Shown piece after piece: positions 7,887 to 16,588 of a DNA stretch of 64,000 bases. The notes beneath the pieces are model-generated. The model was not told the origin of the DNA, searched no databases, and saw only the letters and a list, made by a program, of their open reading frames with translations. The translations under genes and the position numbers were made by a program. Origin of the DNA: Verrucomicrobiota bacterium (GTDB lineage: Bacteria > Verrucomicrobiota > Verrucomicrobiia > Opitutales > Opitutaceae); the NCBI GenBank assembly GCA_023428905.1, contig JAEYWP010000008.1, positions 331,911 through 395,910 of the forward strand. The letters run 5' to 3'. Each line of letters starts with the position of its first letter. Position 1 is the stretch's first letter.

Positions 7887-9788
7887 TCACTGCGCCGGAA
7901 CGGAACCGTACCGCTTGAGGAAGGCGTCCAGCTTTCGGTAATACGCGTACACGTTTTCCTCCTTACTGAAGCCATGCCCCTCATTGTGGAAGGAGATGTA
8001 CTCGTATACCTTCTTGTGCCGCTTCAGCTCCTTCTCGAGAATCTCGGCGTGTTTGAGGACAACACGCGGATCGCGCTCGCCGTAGGCCATCAGCAGCGGC
8101 GCGCGGATTTTTTCCACGTGATTCACTGGCGACCACTCGCGCAACTCCTCGCGGTCGGTACGCGGGCTGCCGATGGTTTTCTCGAGTTGCCCGCGAGCGA
8201 TCTCCCAGGTTCGCGGCATCGTGGAGTGCAGCAGTTCAATGTCGCTGACTCCGACGTAATTAATGCCGAACTTGTACAGCTCCGGGGTGAACGTCAGTCC
8301 CGCGAGCGCGGCATAGCCACCGTAGCTGGCGCCATAGATGCCGATCGCGTCGCGCCGCGCAATGCCCTCGGCGACGGCCCATTCAACCGCGTCAGTGAGA
8401 TCGTTCTGCATCTTGCGGCCCCATTCACGCCAACCGGCGCGATCGAAGGAAAGTCCGAAGCCGGTCGAGCCACGGAAGTTCACCTGGAGCACGGCGTAGC
8501 CACGGTTGGCAAGGAACTGGACCTCGGAGTTGAAGCCCCAGGAATCCCGGGCACGGGGACCGCCATGGGGATTAATGATGAGCGGCAGGTTCTTGCCGTC
8601 CGATCCCTGCGGCACGGTCAGGTAGCCATGAAGCGATAGTCCGTCACGAGCTGGAATCACCACCGGCTTCATCTCAGCCATCAGCTTCGGGTCTATCCAT
8701 TCGCGGGTGCGCAACAGGAACTTCAGTTTGCCCGCCTTGAGATCCAGGAGGTAGTAGGCCCCGGGCTCGCGGTCGCTGAAGGCGGTCACGATTGCCAGGT
8801 CGTGGTTTTCCCGCGCAAAATTGATCACGTTGAAGGTGTCGGGCAGCGCCTCGTCCACCATGGTCTGGTACTCGGCGTATTTGGGCACGAACCAGCGCAC
8901 TTTCGGTTTGTCGCGCATGTAGGTGACGCCGAGGGCGCGCTTTTCCACCTCGCTCATCATCACCCCGGCGACATCGACCAAGTCGTCCTCATACACCATC
9001 GGTCCCCGTTCGCGGGTCTTCAGGTTGTATTCATAAATGCGATAACGGCCGGTTTCTTCGTTGGAGGCGATGTACGCCCGGTCGGCGGAGAAGTCGAAAT
9101 TTGTCAGCAGCCAGTCCGGCTCGCCGAAGGTCGACTGCGCGAGAGGAAGGAACTCAGCCTTCTCCGACTCACGATAAACCACCGAGGTCTTGAGGCCGTC
9201 GACGGTCAGGCCGGCCCGCACCACCCCTGACTGGTCCGTGATCCAGCCGCCGACGTTGCCGGGATTGGTCACCACGCGCTGCTTGCGCCCGGTCTTGAGG
9301 TGAATCCGATAAACGTCGGGGTATTCCGCGCGACGTTCGTTGTTCACCACCAGGATTTCGTCCGGCGAAGACGGAATCCGGTCCAAAAGAGACGTGGTCC
9401 GAATCACAAAGGCGCCACCCTCAACCTGAGACTTGGCCGGCGGGGCGAGCACTTTGAGGTCCTTGCCATCACGGCTCACAGAAAAGAGGCCGAAGGACTC
9501 GTTGCCATCGTCGTCCATCGTGAAGACGAGTCGGTCATCCGTGATCCAGGAGTAACCGTTGATATCATCGTCAAAGGCGGTGATCCGGGTCGGCGCCAGG
9601 GTCGCAACGTCGATGATGTGCAGGTTCATCCGGCTTCCCGCGGGGGCGAGGGCCGCCATGTACTTGCCGCTAGGGGAGAGCGAGAGCGCGGCAAATTCGG
9701 GTTTCCTAAAGAACGTTTCGATGGGGAGCTCGGCGGCGCTGGCAAACGGCGCGAGGAGGAGGGAAAGGGTGAGAAGCGGAAATTTCAT
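7887..9788 (-). CDS. S9 family (prolyl oligopeptidase-like) secreted peptidase
   Basis: About 633 residues from the ATG at 9786-9788. Signal peptide MKFPLLTLSLLLAPFASAAE. Residues about 25-380 form a beta-propeller that gates substrate access; about 385-633 form the alpha/beta hydrolase domain with the nucleophile elbow GASYGGYA, the acid in YGERDPRV and the histidine in NEGHGFSKEEN, so the Ser-Asp-His triad looks complete. It should cleave short peptides in the periplasm. A longer frame opens at a GTG near 9812 but would begin inside the terminator hairpin of the upstream receptor gene, so the internal ATG is preferred. It lies downstream of a TonB receptor gene on the same strand, and the receptor terminator forms its immediate leader. 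Confidence 0.9.
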   Translation of the reverse strand: MKFPLLTLSLLLAPFASAAELPIETFFRKPEFAALSLSPSGKYMAALAPAGSRMNLHIIDVATLAPTRITAFDDDINGYSWITDDRLVFTMDDDGNESFGLFSVSRDGKDLKVLAPPAKSQVEGGAFVIRTTSLLDRIPSSPDEILVVNNERRAEYPDVYRIHLKTGRKQRVVTNPGNVGGWITDQSGVVRAGLTVDGLKTSVVYRESEKAEFLPLAQSTFGEPDWLLTNFDFSADRAYIASNEETGRYRIYEYNLKTRERGPMVYEDDLVDVAGVMMSEVEKRALGVTYMRDKPKVRWFVPKYAEYQTMVDEALPDTFNVINFARENHDLAIVTAFSDREPGAYYLLDLKAGKLKFLLRTREWIDPKLMAEMKPVVIPARDGLSLHGYLTVPQGSDGKNLPLIINPHGGPRARDSWGFNSEVQFLANRGYAVLQVNFRGSTGFGLSFDRAGWREWGRKMQNDLTDAVEWAVAEGIARRDAIGIYGASYGGYAALAGLTFTPELYKFGINYVGVSDIELLHSTMPRTWEIARGQLEKTIGSPRTDREELREWSPVNHVEKIRAPLLMAYGERDPRVVLKHAEILEKELKRHKKVYEYISFHNEGHGFSKEENVYAYYRKLDAFLKRYGSVPAQ

Positions 9789-9795
9789 GGTGGTC

Positions 9796-9834
9796 AAAAA
9801 GAAACAGGCCACTCCCCGGGTGGGGAGTGGCCTG
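9796..9834 (-). terminator. Rho-independent terminator between TonB receptor and S9 peptidase
   Basis: Perfect 13-bp stem (9805-9817 and 9822-9834) with a 4-nt loop, followed on the minus strand by a T-rich tract (TTTCTTTTT). It ends only a few bases before the S9 peptidase ATG, so readthrough would deliver a transcript with a hairpin at its ribosome entry region. Confidence 0.85.
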
Positions 9835-9870
9835 CAGTTTCACTCACTGAGTGAGGACAAGGTCGGGCTC

Positions 9871-12615
9871 TTAGAACTCGCGACCGATGCGCACGTAAAC
9901 GAAGCGCGGCATGGGATCATGCACGCCCGAGAGGTAAGCGTCGCTGCCGCGGGAAAGGTCGAACGGCGGCTGCTTGTCGAAGACGTTGTTCACACCGATC
10001 GTGATGTTCGTATCCCACCAACCGGAGTAGCTGATCTTCGGATTCACCCGGACGTACGGATTGATGCCGGGGAAATCAGGATTTGGATACTCGCCGATGT
10101 AGTTGAGGAAGATTGACGCAGCCCAGTCGCCCTTCTGCCAGGCAAGCGTGGCGGTGCCACGCCAGAGCGGGAGGGAGTAGGTCTGGTCGTCGTCCACCGT
10201 GCTCAGCACACCCAGGGAGTTCACGAGCTTGCGCTCCGCGGTGTCGTAGTAGGTCGCATCGACGCCAAGGCGGAAGAGGCCCAGGCGGCTGTGCTCCCAG
10301 CGATATCGGACCGCGAAGTCGAGACCACGCAGCTTGTTCTCGTTGGAGTTGTACCAGTCGGTGTTGATGTAATCCAGGCGGCCCACGGTGACGCCGGCGG
10401 CGATTTCCTCAGCGGTGAGGGGCTGGCGCACCACGCGGCCGGCGGGAAGCACGAGCTCGTTGCGGAGGGTGAAGTCCGCGGAGTCACGCGTGATCAGGTT
10501 GTCCTGCTTGTACTGGAAGCCGGCGACCTCGAAGGAGAAGCCCTTCAGGATACCCCGATCGAAGTCGGCGATGGCACCCACATAATAGGTGTCAGTCTCT
10601 TCCGGCTGCAGGTCGGGGTTGCCACGACCAACCGTCTTGATCTGGGCAGAACCCACGTCCGACCGGCGCGGATCGAACAGCTGACCCGAGGTAAAGCTGA
10701 CGCTGCCACGGGAGAGCAGGTAGGCGAGGTCGGGAGCCTTGAATGACTGCGAGAAGGACGCGCGCAGGAGCAACCAGGAGGTGGCCTTGTACTTGAGGGC
10801 GATCTTCGGCTTGGTGGTGGTGCCGAAGTCACTGTAATCCTCGAAGCGGGCCGCGCCCTGGAGTTCCAAGCCCTTGACGATCGGAGCGCTCACCTCGGCA
10901 AAGGCCGAGAAGACGTTGCGATCACCCGAAAAGCCGAAGCCTTCCGAACCACCGACGATGTTGCCGGACTCGTTCTCGAGGGTGCGGCGGTCGCTGATCG
11001 CTTCGCGGCGATTCTCGATGCCGGCGGCGATCGCGAGGTCGCCCGCGGGAAGCGAGGCGAGCGGTCCGTTCACCTGGGCGGAGAGGGTCTCGCCGGTGAA
11101 GGTGGCCTTGGTCGGATTTTCGCCCGAATAATAATCCGTCACGCGGGGGTCCTCGGGACCGAACGGATTGGCGTACAGCATCTGACCGTCGATCTTGAGA
11201 CCGTTCAGGGCCTCCTGAATGCGGCTGTCAAACGAGGTGCCCGGGGAGACGTTCGAGAACGAACCCTGCGCCCACATGTACGAGGTATCCCAGCTCCAGT
11301 CATTCGGGAGCGTGCCACGCAGACCACCGATGATGCGCGGATAATCAGACACGCCATCCGAGATTCGGGGACCGACGTTGACCAAGCGGTAGGTGCTCAG
11401 CTGCACGGCCTGGCCGGCGCCCGGGAAGTAACGTTCGCCGTAGGGGTTGAAGGGATTCTCCTTCGGCACGAGGAGGCGGTTGTTCGGTCCCGCACCCTTG
11501 TCCGTGGTGGTGAAGGGAGAACCGGCGGCCGCGATTCGGTATTCGAGCTTGCGATACGAAGCTTCGAGGTATCCGGCGACGCTGTCACTGAATTCGTGAT
11601 CGGCGAAGAAGTTGAAGCCGTAGCTTTCCACTTCCGGCGTCATCCAGGAAACCTGCTGGAAGTCGTAGAAGCCCACGCCGGTGGCGCGGGAGAGCGGCTG
11701 CGCCGCGGTCGGATTCGGATCAGAGGTCGGTCCGGCGAAGGAACGCAGGGTGTTGGTCCCGGGGAGGAAGAAGCGCGCCGGGAAAGAGCTGGTGCTACGC
11801 CAGTCGATACCGGTGTAGATCATCTCGTCGTCGCTGAGCTCCACCTGGCCGGTCGACGTCTTGTCCTTGCGGTAGTCCGCGGTCGCGTTCCAGGGGATGT
11901 CCCGGTTGGCGATGGCGTTCTTCTGGAGCATGTCGGCCATGGCCGTGACGTGCGTGCGACCCGTGGTCGCGCCCACCACGAAAAATGCGCTCTTTTCCAG
12001 CGCATCCCCGTGCTCCAGCGTATTGCCGAAATAGATCTCGCTCGCCATGCCCGTGTAGTCCTGGCGGAGCTTGACGTTGATCACACCCGCGACGGCATCG
12101 GAGCCGTAAATCGCAGACGCGCCGTCCTTCACGATTTCAATCGAATCCACCGCCACGGCAGGGATCTGGTTAATATCAACCACGGACTGGAAACCGTTGA
12201 ACACGCCCGAGCCCGACGGCACCGCGCGGCGTCCATTGATCAGCACCAGTGTATTGTTATTACCGAGTCCACGAAGGTTAACAGACGCGGTGCCAGCAGC
12301 GAAGCCGGTACTCGATCCTTCCGACGTCAGAGACTGGGCGGTGTTGAACGGCAGCGAACGCAGGGCGTCGCCGACGTTCGAAAAGCCCGTCATCTGCAGG
12401 CTTTCCCGGCTGATCTGGACAACGGGACTCGGCGTCTCGACGTCAAGGCGCTTCACGCGCGAACCCGTTACCTCGAACTTCTCGAGTTTCTGAACGTCTT
12501 CCGGTTTGGGCGCTTCTGGCGGTGTGGTCTGCGCGAATGCAACGGACGGCAGCAGGGCGGATGCGCCGGCCAGCAACGCGGCCGCCGCACGCCTACGCGA
12601 GCGGGACTTGCTCAT
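9871..12615 (-). CDS. TonB-dependent outer membrane receptor (914 aa)
   Basis: I start it at the ATG at 12613-12615, giving a twin-basic signal peptide (MSKSRSRRRAAAALL to SVAFAQ, about 29 residues); a longer frame to 12690 would put an implausible 25-residue tail before it. After a Pro-rich linker comes KLEKFEVTGSRVKRL, the plug entry. The plug contains NTLVLINGRRAVPSGSG and AIYGSDAVAGVINVKLRQ. A barrel follows and ends FVYVRIGREF with terminal Phe. It is closest in motif detail to the first receptor of the window (TGSRV, GFANVGDALRSLPF-like text), suggesting an older duplication. The ligand is unknown. It is preceded by a 34-base G-free leader and followed by a strong terminator. Confidence 0.93.
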   Translation of the reverse strand: MSKSRSRRRAAAALLAGASALLPSVAFAQTTPPEAPKPEDVQKLEKFEVTGSRVKRLDVETPSPVVQISRESLQMTGFSNVGDALRSLPFNTAQSLTSEGSSTGFAAGTASVNLRGLGNNNTLVLINGRRAVPSGSGVFNGFQSVVDINQIPAVAVDSIEIVKDGASAIYGSDAVAGVINVKLRQDYTGMASEIYFGNTLEHGDALEKSAFFVVGATTGRTHVTAMADMLQKNAIANRDIPWNATADYRKDKTSTGQVELSDDEMIYTGIDWRSTSSFPARFFLPGTNTLRSFAGPTSDPNPTAAQPLSRATGVGFYDFQQVSWMTPEVESYGFNFFADHEFSDSVAGYLEASYRKLEYRIAAAGSPFTTTDKGAGPNNRLLVPKENPFNPYGERYFPGAGQAVQLSTYRLVNVGPRISDGVSDYPRIIGGLRGTLPNDWSWDTSYMWAQGSFSNVSPGTSFDSRIQEALNGLKIDGQMLYANPFGPEDPRVTDYYSGENPTKATFTGETLSAQVNGPLASLPAGDLAIAAGIENRREAISDRRTLENESGNIVGGSEGFGFSGDRNVFSAFAEVSAPIVKGLELQGAARFEDYSDFGTTTKPKIALKYKATSWLLLRASFSQSFKAPDLAYLLSRGSVSFTSGQLFDPRRSDVGSAQIKTVGRGNPDLQPEETDTYYVGAIADFDRGILKGFSFEVAGFQYKQDNLITRDSADFTLRNELVLPAGRVVRQPLTAEEIAAGVTVGRLDYINTDWYNSNENKLRGLDFAVRYRWEHSRLGLFRLGVDATYYDTAERKLVNSLGVLSTVDDDQTYSLPLWRGTATLAWQKGDWAASIFLNYIGEYPNPDFPGINPYVRVNPKISYSGWWDTNITIGVNNVFDKQPPFDLSRGSDAYLSGVHDPMPRFVYVRIGREF

Positions 12616-12662
12616 AGGTGTAGTAGGTTGTGTTGTGTTGGAAGAGGGTCGGGCTATGCCCG
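12616..12662 (-). promoter_or_regulatory. 5' leader: hairpin plus 34-base G-free spacer
   Basis: Plus-strand bases 12616-12649 contain no C, so the minus-strand leader has no G for 34 bases before the ATG, including ACACAACACAACC. Just upstream is a short stem CGGGC/GCCCG (12650-12654 and 12658-12662). This is the longest such spacer in the window. Confidence 0.5.
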
Positions 12663-12801
12663 GCTGATCTCTTGGTGCAACCGTATGCAAACTTTATGCC
12701 GTTTATCAATGCGTGTCTGTGAACCAAATCGTTGTGTGAATGTTATCTAAGTTACTAAACATGCTCAGCAGCCACGTGAATACGGCCGCACGCCAGGCCC
12801 G

Positions 12802-13845
12802 ATGAAGGAGCTTGGGCAGGTCATCTGTAGTCTGCGGGAGACTACGACGCCAGGGGTGCTTGCCACCCTCAGCCATGTATTCGGATCGTCTTACCGGCGG
12901 GTGGGGGCGCGGCTCCTCTGGCGTCCCGAGGGCGCGCTCCTCGGGTCCATCAGCGGTGGGTGCCTGGAGGCGGACCTGATCGAACGGGCGGCCCGCGTCC
13001 ACCGCGAGGGACGCGCGGACTGCGTGGTGTATGACACCACGGAGGAAAACGACATGGTCTGGGGCGTGGGCCTGGGCTGCCACGGGATCGTGCACGTCCT
13101 GCTCGAACCTGTGTCCGGCGTCCCGGACGCGCTGGCCACCGTCGCTGCGGCATGGGCGCGCCGCGAGGCAGCGGTGATCGTGACACGATACCAGGCCGGC
13201 GGGAACCAGCGTCTGGGCACGCTGCCGGAGGCCCCGTCTCCGGTGGTGGCGGAGGCGGTGACCCGCGCCCACCGCGAGCAGCGGTCGCAGCACGTCACGG
13301 ACGATGGCTCGTCTTACTTTATTGAATACGCACCGCCGCCCGTGAGCCTCACCTTGTTCGGCGCGGGCGAGGACGCGCGTCCGCTCGCCGCCCTCGCAGC
13401 CGAACTGGGCTGGCGGATCCGCGTGGTCGACCCCCGCGCTGCCTTCGCCACGACGGCCCGCTTTCCGCAGGCCGACGCGGTGCTCGTCGCCTCCCCGGAA
13501 AGTGCCGCCACCCTCCCCTTCGACCCATGGTCGGTCGCGGTGGTCATGACGCACCACTACCGTTTCGACCTCCCACTGCTGCGCGCCCTGCTGCCCCGCG
13601 CCCTGCCCTATCTCGGATTACTCGGACCCAAGCTGCGGGCCGAACGCCTGCTTTCAGACCTGCGAAAGGAGGGACTCGTCCCCACCGCCGAGATGCTGGC
13701 CCGCCTCCACGCCCCGGTGGGCCTCGATCTGGGAGCCGGCACCCCCGAGGCGGTCGCCCTCTGCGTCATTGCGGAAATTCAGTCGGTGCTCTCCGGACGC
13801 AATGCCCGTCCCCTCCGCGAGCGGACCCAGCCCATCAATGCCTGA
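12802..13845 (+). CDS. XdhC/CoxI family molybdoenzyme maturation protein
   Basis: 347 aa. The N-terminal XdhC_CoxI domain (about 10-80) shows LATLSHVFGSSYRRVGARLL and SISGGCLEADL, with the conserved Gly-Cys; another cysteine lies in GLGCHGI. The C-terminal Rossmann-like domain (about 185-330) begins LTLFGAGEDARPLAALA and carries LGLLGPKLRAERLL. XdhC proteins bind molybdenum cofactor, promote its sulfuration and insert it into xanthine dehydrogenase-type enzymes in the cytoplasm. The stop overlaps the start of the next gene by 8 bases, implying translational coupling. No xanthine dehydrogenase structural genes are in the window, so the client enzyme is encoded elsewhere or lies outside. Confidence 0.9.
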   Translation: MKELGQVICSLRETTTPGVLATLSHVFGSSYRRVGARLLWRPEGALLGSISGGCLEADLIERAARVHREGRADCVVYDTTEENDMVWGVGLGCHGIVHVLLEPVSGVPDALATVAAAWARREAAVIVTRYQAGGNQRLGTLPEAPSPVVAEAVTRAHREQRSQHVTDDGSSYFIEYAPPPVSLTLFGAGEDARPLAALAAELGWRIRVVDPRAAFATTARFPQADAVLVASPESAATLPFDPWSVAVVMTHHYRFDLPLLRALLPRALPYLGLLGPKLRAERLLSDLRKEGLVPTAEMLARLHAPVGLDLGAGTPEAVALCVIAEIQSVLSGRNARPLRERTQPINA

Positions 13846-14464
13846 GGAACCGACGCCTCCCCCGATCGGCGCGGTGCTGCTCGCCGCCGGCGCCTCCACG
13901 CGGATGGGCCGGCCGAAACAATTCCTGGAGCTCGACGGAGTCCCCCTCGTGCAGCGTGCCGCCCGCGCCCTGCTGAGGGGCGGACTTGCCCCCGTGGTGG
14001 TGGTGGCCGGCCGGGATCACGCCGCCATGGTTGCTCTCCTGCGCGAGGAGTCGGTCCTGGTGGTGGAGAATCCAGATTGGGAGCGCGGCCTGGGTACCTC
14101 CCTGGCGTCGGGCGTGCGTGCGTGGGCCGAGCGTTCCCCAGCCGGTCGCGGAGTTCTAGTCGCACTGGTCGACCAACCGGCGTTGCAGTCTGACTCGGTG
14201 CGCCGCCTGGCCAGCGCCTGGATGGGCACGGGGGGAATTGCCGCCGCCGCGTACGCAGGCGTGATCGGAGCCCCGGTGGTTTTCGGACGGGAGTACATCC
14301 CCGAGTTGCTGGCGCTCCCGGCAGAGGCCGGTGCGCAGGCGCTCCTGCGGCGGCACGCGTCGCGAGTCACGCCGGTGGCTCTGCCCGAACTGTCGGTGGA
14401 CCTGGATACACCCGAGCAGTACGAGGCGTACCGCCAGGGCGCCCGGCTCAAAGCTTCGACTTGA
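13838..14464 (+). CDS. MobA/MocA-like nucleotidyltransferase
   Basis: 208 aa from the ATG at 13838, which overlaps the xdhC stop. The N-terminal nucleotide-binding motif LLAAGASTRMGRPKQFLEL (about 12-30) defines the MobA-like NTP transferase family, and LVDQPALQSDS corresponds to the metal-binding region. In operons with XdhC such proteins usually act as CTP:molybdopterin cytidylyltransferase (MocA), making the dinucleotide cofactor used by xanthine dehydrogenase-family enzymes; the cytidylyl specificity is inferred from context. The 3' end overlaps the 3' end of convergent purK by 17 bases. Confidence 0.85.
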   Translation: MPEEPTPPPIGAVLLAAGASTRMGRPKQFLELDGVPLVQRAARALLRGGLAPVVVVAGRDHAAMVALLREESVLVVENPDWERGLGTSLASGVRAWAERSPAGRGVLVALVDQPALQSDSVRRLASAWMGTGGIAAAAYAGVIGAPVVFGREYIPELLALPAEAGAQALLRRHASRVTPVALPELSVDLDTPEQYEAYRQGARLKAST

Positions 14465-15587
14465 GTTCGCGGGCCGCCTCGAGCGCGGCATCGGCCTGGT
14501 CGGCCACCACGGTGAAGTGGCCCATCTTCCGGCCGGGCCGGGGTTCACGCTTGCCGTAGAGGTGGAGCGACACGGAGGGCGTCGCCAGCAGCGCCGGCCA
14601 ATTGGGCTCGCCCACCACCGCGCCGTCGCGCCAGCGCCAGGCATCTCCCAGGATGTTCACCATCACGGCCGGGCGGCGCAGGCTGACATCGCCCAGCGGC
14701 AGGCCGCAGATGGCGCGGACATGCTGCTCAAACTGGGACGTCGCACAGGCATCGAGCGTGTAGTGGCCGGAATTGTGGGGCCGCGGCGCAAGTTCGTTGA
14801 CCAGGAGTTCGCCCCGGTCGGTGAGGAACAGCTCGATCGCCAGCAACCCCACCACGTTGAGCTTTTCCGCGATGGCCTTGCCCAGGTTCTCCGCCTCCAC
14901 GCGGATCACCTCGCCCACCCGTGCCGGAACAATGGAAAAATCCAGGATGTGCTTGGTGTGGATGTTCTCCGCCACCGGGAAGGTCCGCATCTCGCCCTTG
15001 GCCGTCCGGGCGACAATGACGGAGAGCTCGCACTTGAAATCGATGTACTTCTCGACCACCGCGCGCTGCCGGTTGAAGGCGACCACCGCCTTGGCGGCGG
15101 ACGCGGCATCCGTGACCTTCTGCTGCCCCTTGCCGTCGTAACCGAAGTCCGCGGTCTTGACCACGCACGGGGTACCGATCCGTCGGATACCCGCCTCGAG
15201 ATCGTCGCCGGCCTCGACCTCGGTGAAGGGCACGTGGGGAAAGCCGTTTTTCTTCAGCCAGGTCTTCTCGCGCATCCGGTTCTGGCAGAGCTCGAGGACG
15301 TTCCAGTGCGGGTGGAGCAGGACATCCTTCTCCACCGACCAGAGCGGCTCCACCGGCACGTTCTCAAATTCGTAGGTCACGACGTCGCAGGCGCGAACAA
15401 AGGCTTTCAGCGCCTCGGTGTCGGTATAGGGTGCATTGACCTCGCGGGCCGACACCTCGCCCGCGGGCGAGTCGGCCGCCGGCTCGAAGATGTGCACGCG
15501 ATAACCGAGCCTCTCGGCTGCGTGGGCAAACATGCGGCCGAGCTGACCGCCACCGAGTACGCCGATGGTCTTTCCAGGGGGAATCAT
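14448..15587 (-). CDS. purK: N5-carboxyaminoimidazole ribonucleotide synthase (PurK)
   Basis: About 379 aa from the ATG at 15585-15587; four residues upstream in the frame are probably not used. The N-terminus TIGVLGGGQLGRMFAHAA is the PurK signature. An ATP-grasp fold follows: VVKTADFGYDGKGQ binds the nucleotide and LAIELFLTDRGELLVNELA with PRPHNSGHYT is the metal/substrate region. The enzyme uses ATP and bicarbonate to carboxylate aminoimidazole ribonucleotide in purine synthesis. It is downstream of purE on the same strand with a 159-base gap that shows no terminator, so the two are probably cotranscribed. Confidence 0.96.
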   Translation of the reverse strand: MIPPGKTIGVLGGGQLGRMFAHAAERLGYRVHIFEPAADSPAGEVSAREVNAPYTDTEALKAFVRACDVVTYEFENVPVEPLWSVEKDVLLHPHWNVLELCQNRMREKTWLKKNGFPHVPFTEVEAGDDLEAGIRRIGTPCVVKTADFGYDGKGQQKVTDAASAAKAVVAFNRQRAVVEKYIDFKCELSVIVARTAKGEMRTFPVAENIHTKHILDFSIVPARVGEVIRVEAENLGKAIAEKLNVVGLLAIELFLTDRGELLVNELAPRPHNSGHYTLDACATSQFEQHVRAICGLPLGDVSLRRPAVMVNILGDAWRWRDGAVVGEPNWPALLATPSVSLHLYGKREPRPGRKMGHFTVVADQADAALEAARELKSKL

Positions 15588-15746
15588 GCGAGCCCGCAAT
15601 TCACGCCAAGGAACGAGGCGGAAACAAGGGGATTTATGGTGCCGCGAGCCCGGTTACTCTGCGAACGGTCCTGCAGACATCGGGCGCTGCCGCCAGATCG
15701 ACGAACGCGGGCCAACGACACCCCCGCCAGCCGGCCCCGGCCGTCG

Positions 15747-16229
15747 CTACACGGTGGCGCCCAGCACCTTCTCAGTCTGCTCGCGGCGGAAGCGGTCCAG
15801 CGCCGCCTTCACCGCGGGATCTCCGTGGGCGAGGATGGCGGCGGCAAAGAGCGCGGCGTTGATCGCGCCCGCCTTGCCGATCGCAAAGGTCGCGACGGGG
15901 ATACCCCCCGGCATCTGCACGATCGAAAGCAGCGAATCCATCCCCTTGAGGGCGTGTGACTCCACCGGAACCCCGAGCACAGGGAGCGCGGTCATCGAAG
16001 CGGTCATGCCCGGGAGATGCGCGGCCCCGCCGGCCCCGGCAATGATCGCCTTCAGTCCCCTGCCCTCCGCAGACCGGGCGTATTCAAAAAGCAACTCGGG
16101 AGTGCGGTGCGCACTGACCACACGCTTCTCGTACGCCACCCCCAGGCCATCGAGCGTCTGCGCGGCATGCTCCATGGTGGACCAGTCCGAGGTGCTACCC
16201 ATGATGATGCCGACCTGAGGGGATGCCAT
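15747..16229 (-). CDS. purE: N5-carboxyaminoimidazole ribonucleotide mutase (PurE)
   Basis: 160 aa from the ATG at 16227-16229; a much longer frame exists, but its extra N-terminus is encoded by intergenic repeat sequence. Class I PurE motifs are present: GIIMGSTSDWSTM near the N-terminus and VVSAHRTPELL for substrate binding, then IIAGAGGAAHLPGM and PVLGVPVES. It moves the carboxyl group from N5-CAIR to C4 of the imidazole ring, the step after PurK, whose gene lies immediately downstream. Length is normal for the family. Confidence 0.96.
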   Translation of the reverse strand: MASPQVGIIMGSTSDWSTMEHAAQTLDGLGVAYEKRVVSAHRTPELLFEYARSAEGRGLKAIIAGAGGAAHLPGMTASMTALPVLGVPVESHALKGMDSLLSIVQMPGGIPVATFAIGKAGAINAALFAAAILAHGDPAVKAALDRFRREQTEKVLGATV

Positions 16230-16588
16230 GGGCGTAGTGATGAAAAACTCCCGACCGCGAACAAGCCCTTTATCATTCGGGATTCGGGATTCGGGACTTA
16301 CAATTGAGGCGAGCCGGCCAACCGACCGACCTCCGTCACCTCCCCAAACAGGTTGTTCATGCACCTGGGTTGGGCGCCGTGGGATGCCCCGGCACTCCAT
16401 CACCAGGCCCGCACGGGGGCATGATTGCCTGTGGCCGATCGGACGAGACGCACCCCGGCAGACCCCAAGACCTCCGCGGCCTCCGTGTTACCGCTCGTGG
16501 CCTCTGCGATTCACACCCTGCTGCCGCAGCCATCCACGACAGCAGTGCCACCCATCACAGATCACGAATCGCAAATCCTGAATGCCCA
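16230..16588. repeat. Intergenic spacer with ATTCGGG and GAATCGCAAATCC short repeats
   Basis: This 359-base gap between the purE start and the end of the RDD-protein gene has no convincing ORF. It holds three tandem copies of ATTCGGG at 16275-16299, and an oppositely oriented relative at 16561-16583 (ATCACGAATCGCAAATCC). Related words recur near 50.97, 51.07, 54.08 and 63.7-63.9 kb. A purE promoter should also be here, but none stands out. Confidence 0.5.

Noticed and set aside
12706..13557. 283-codon minus-strand frame opposite xdhC
   Set aside because: The plus strand has all XdhC motifs; the minus-strand product has no recognisable domain.
14331..15959. 542-codon plus-strand frame spanning purK and the purE-purK gap
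   Set aside because: It is the antisense of purK and contains no signature; PurK motifs on the other strand are complete.
16304..16403. Extended N-terminus for PurE reaching 16403
   Set aside because: The added 58 residues are encoded by the intergenic repeat and the PurE family starts at the ATG at 16227-16229.
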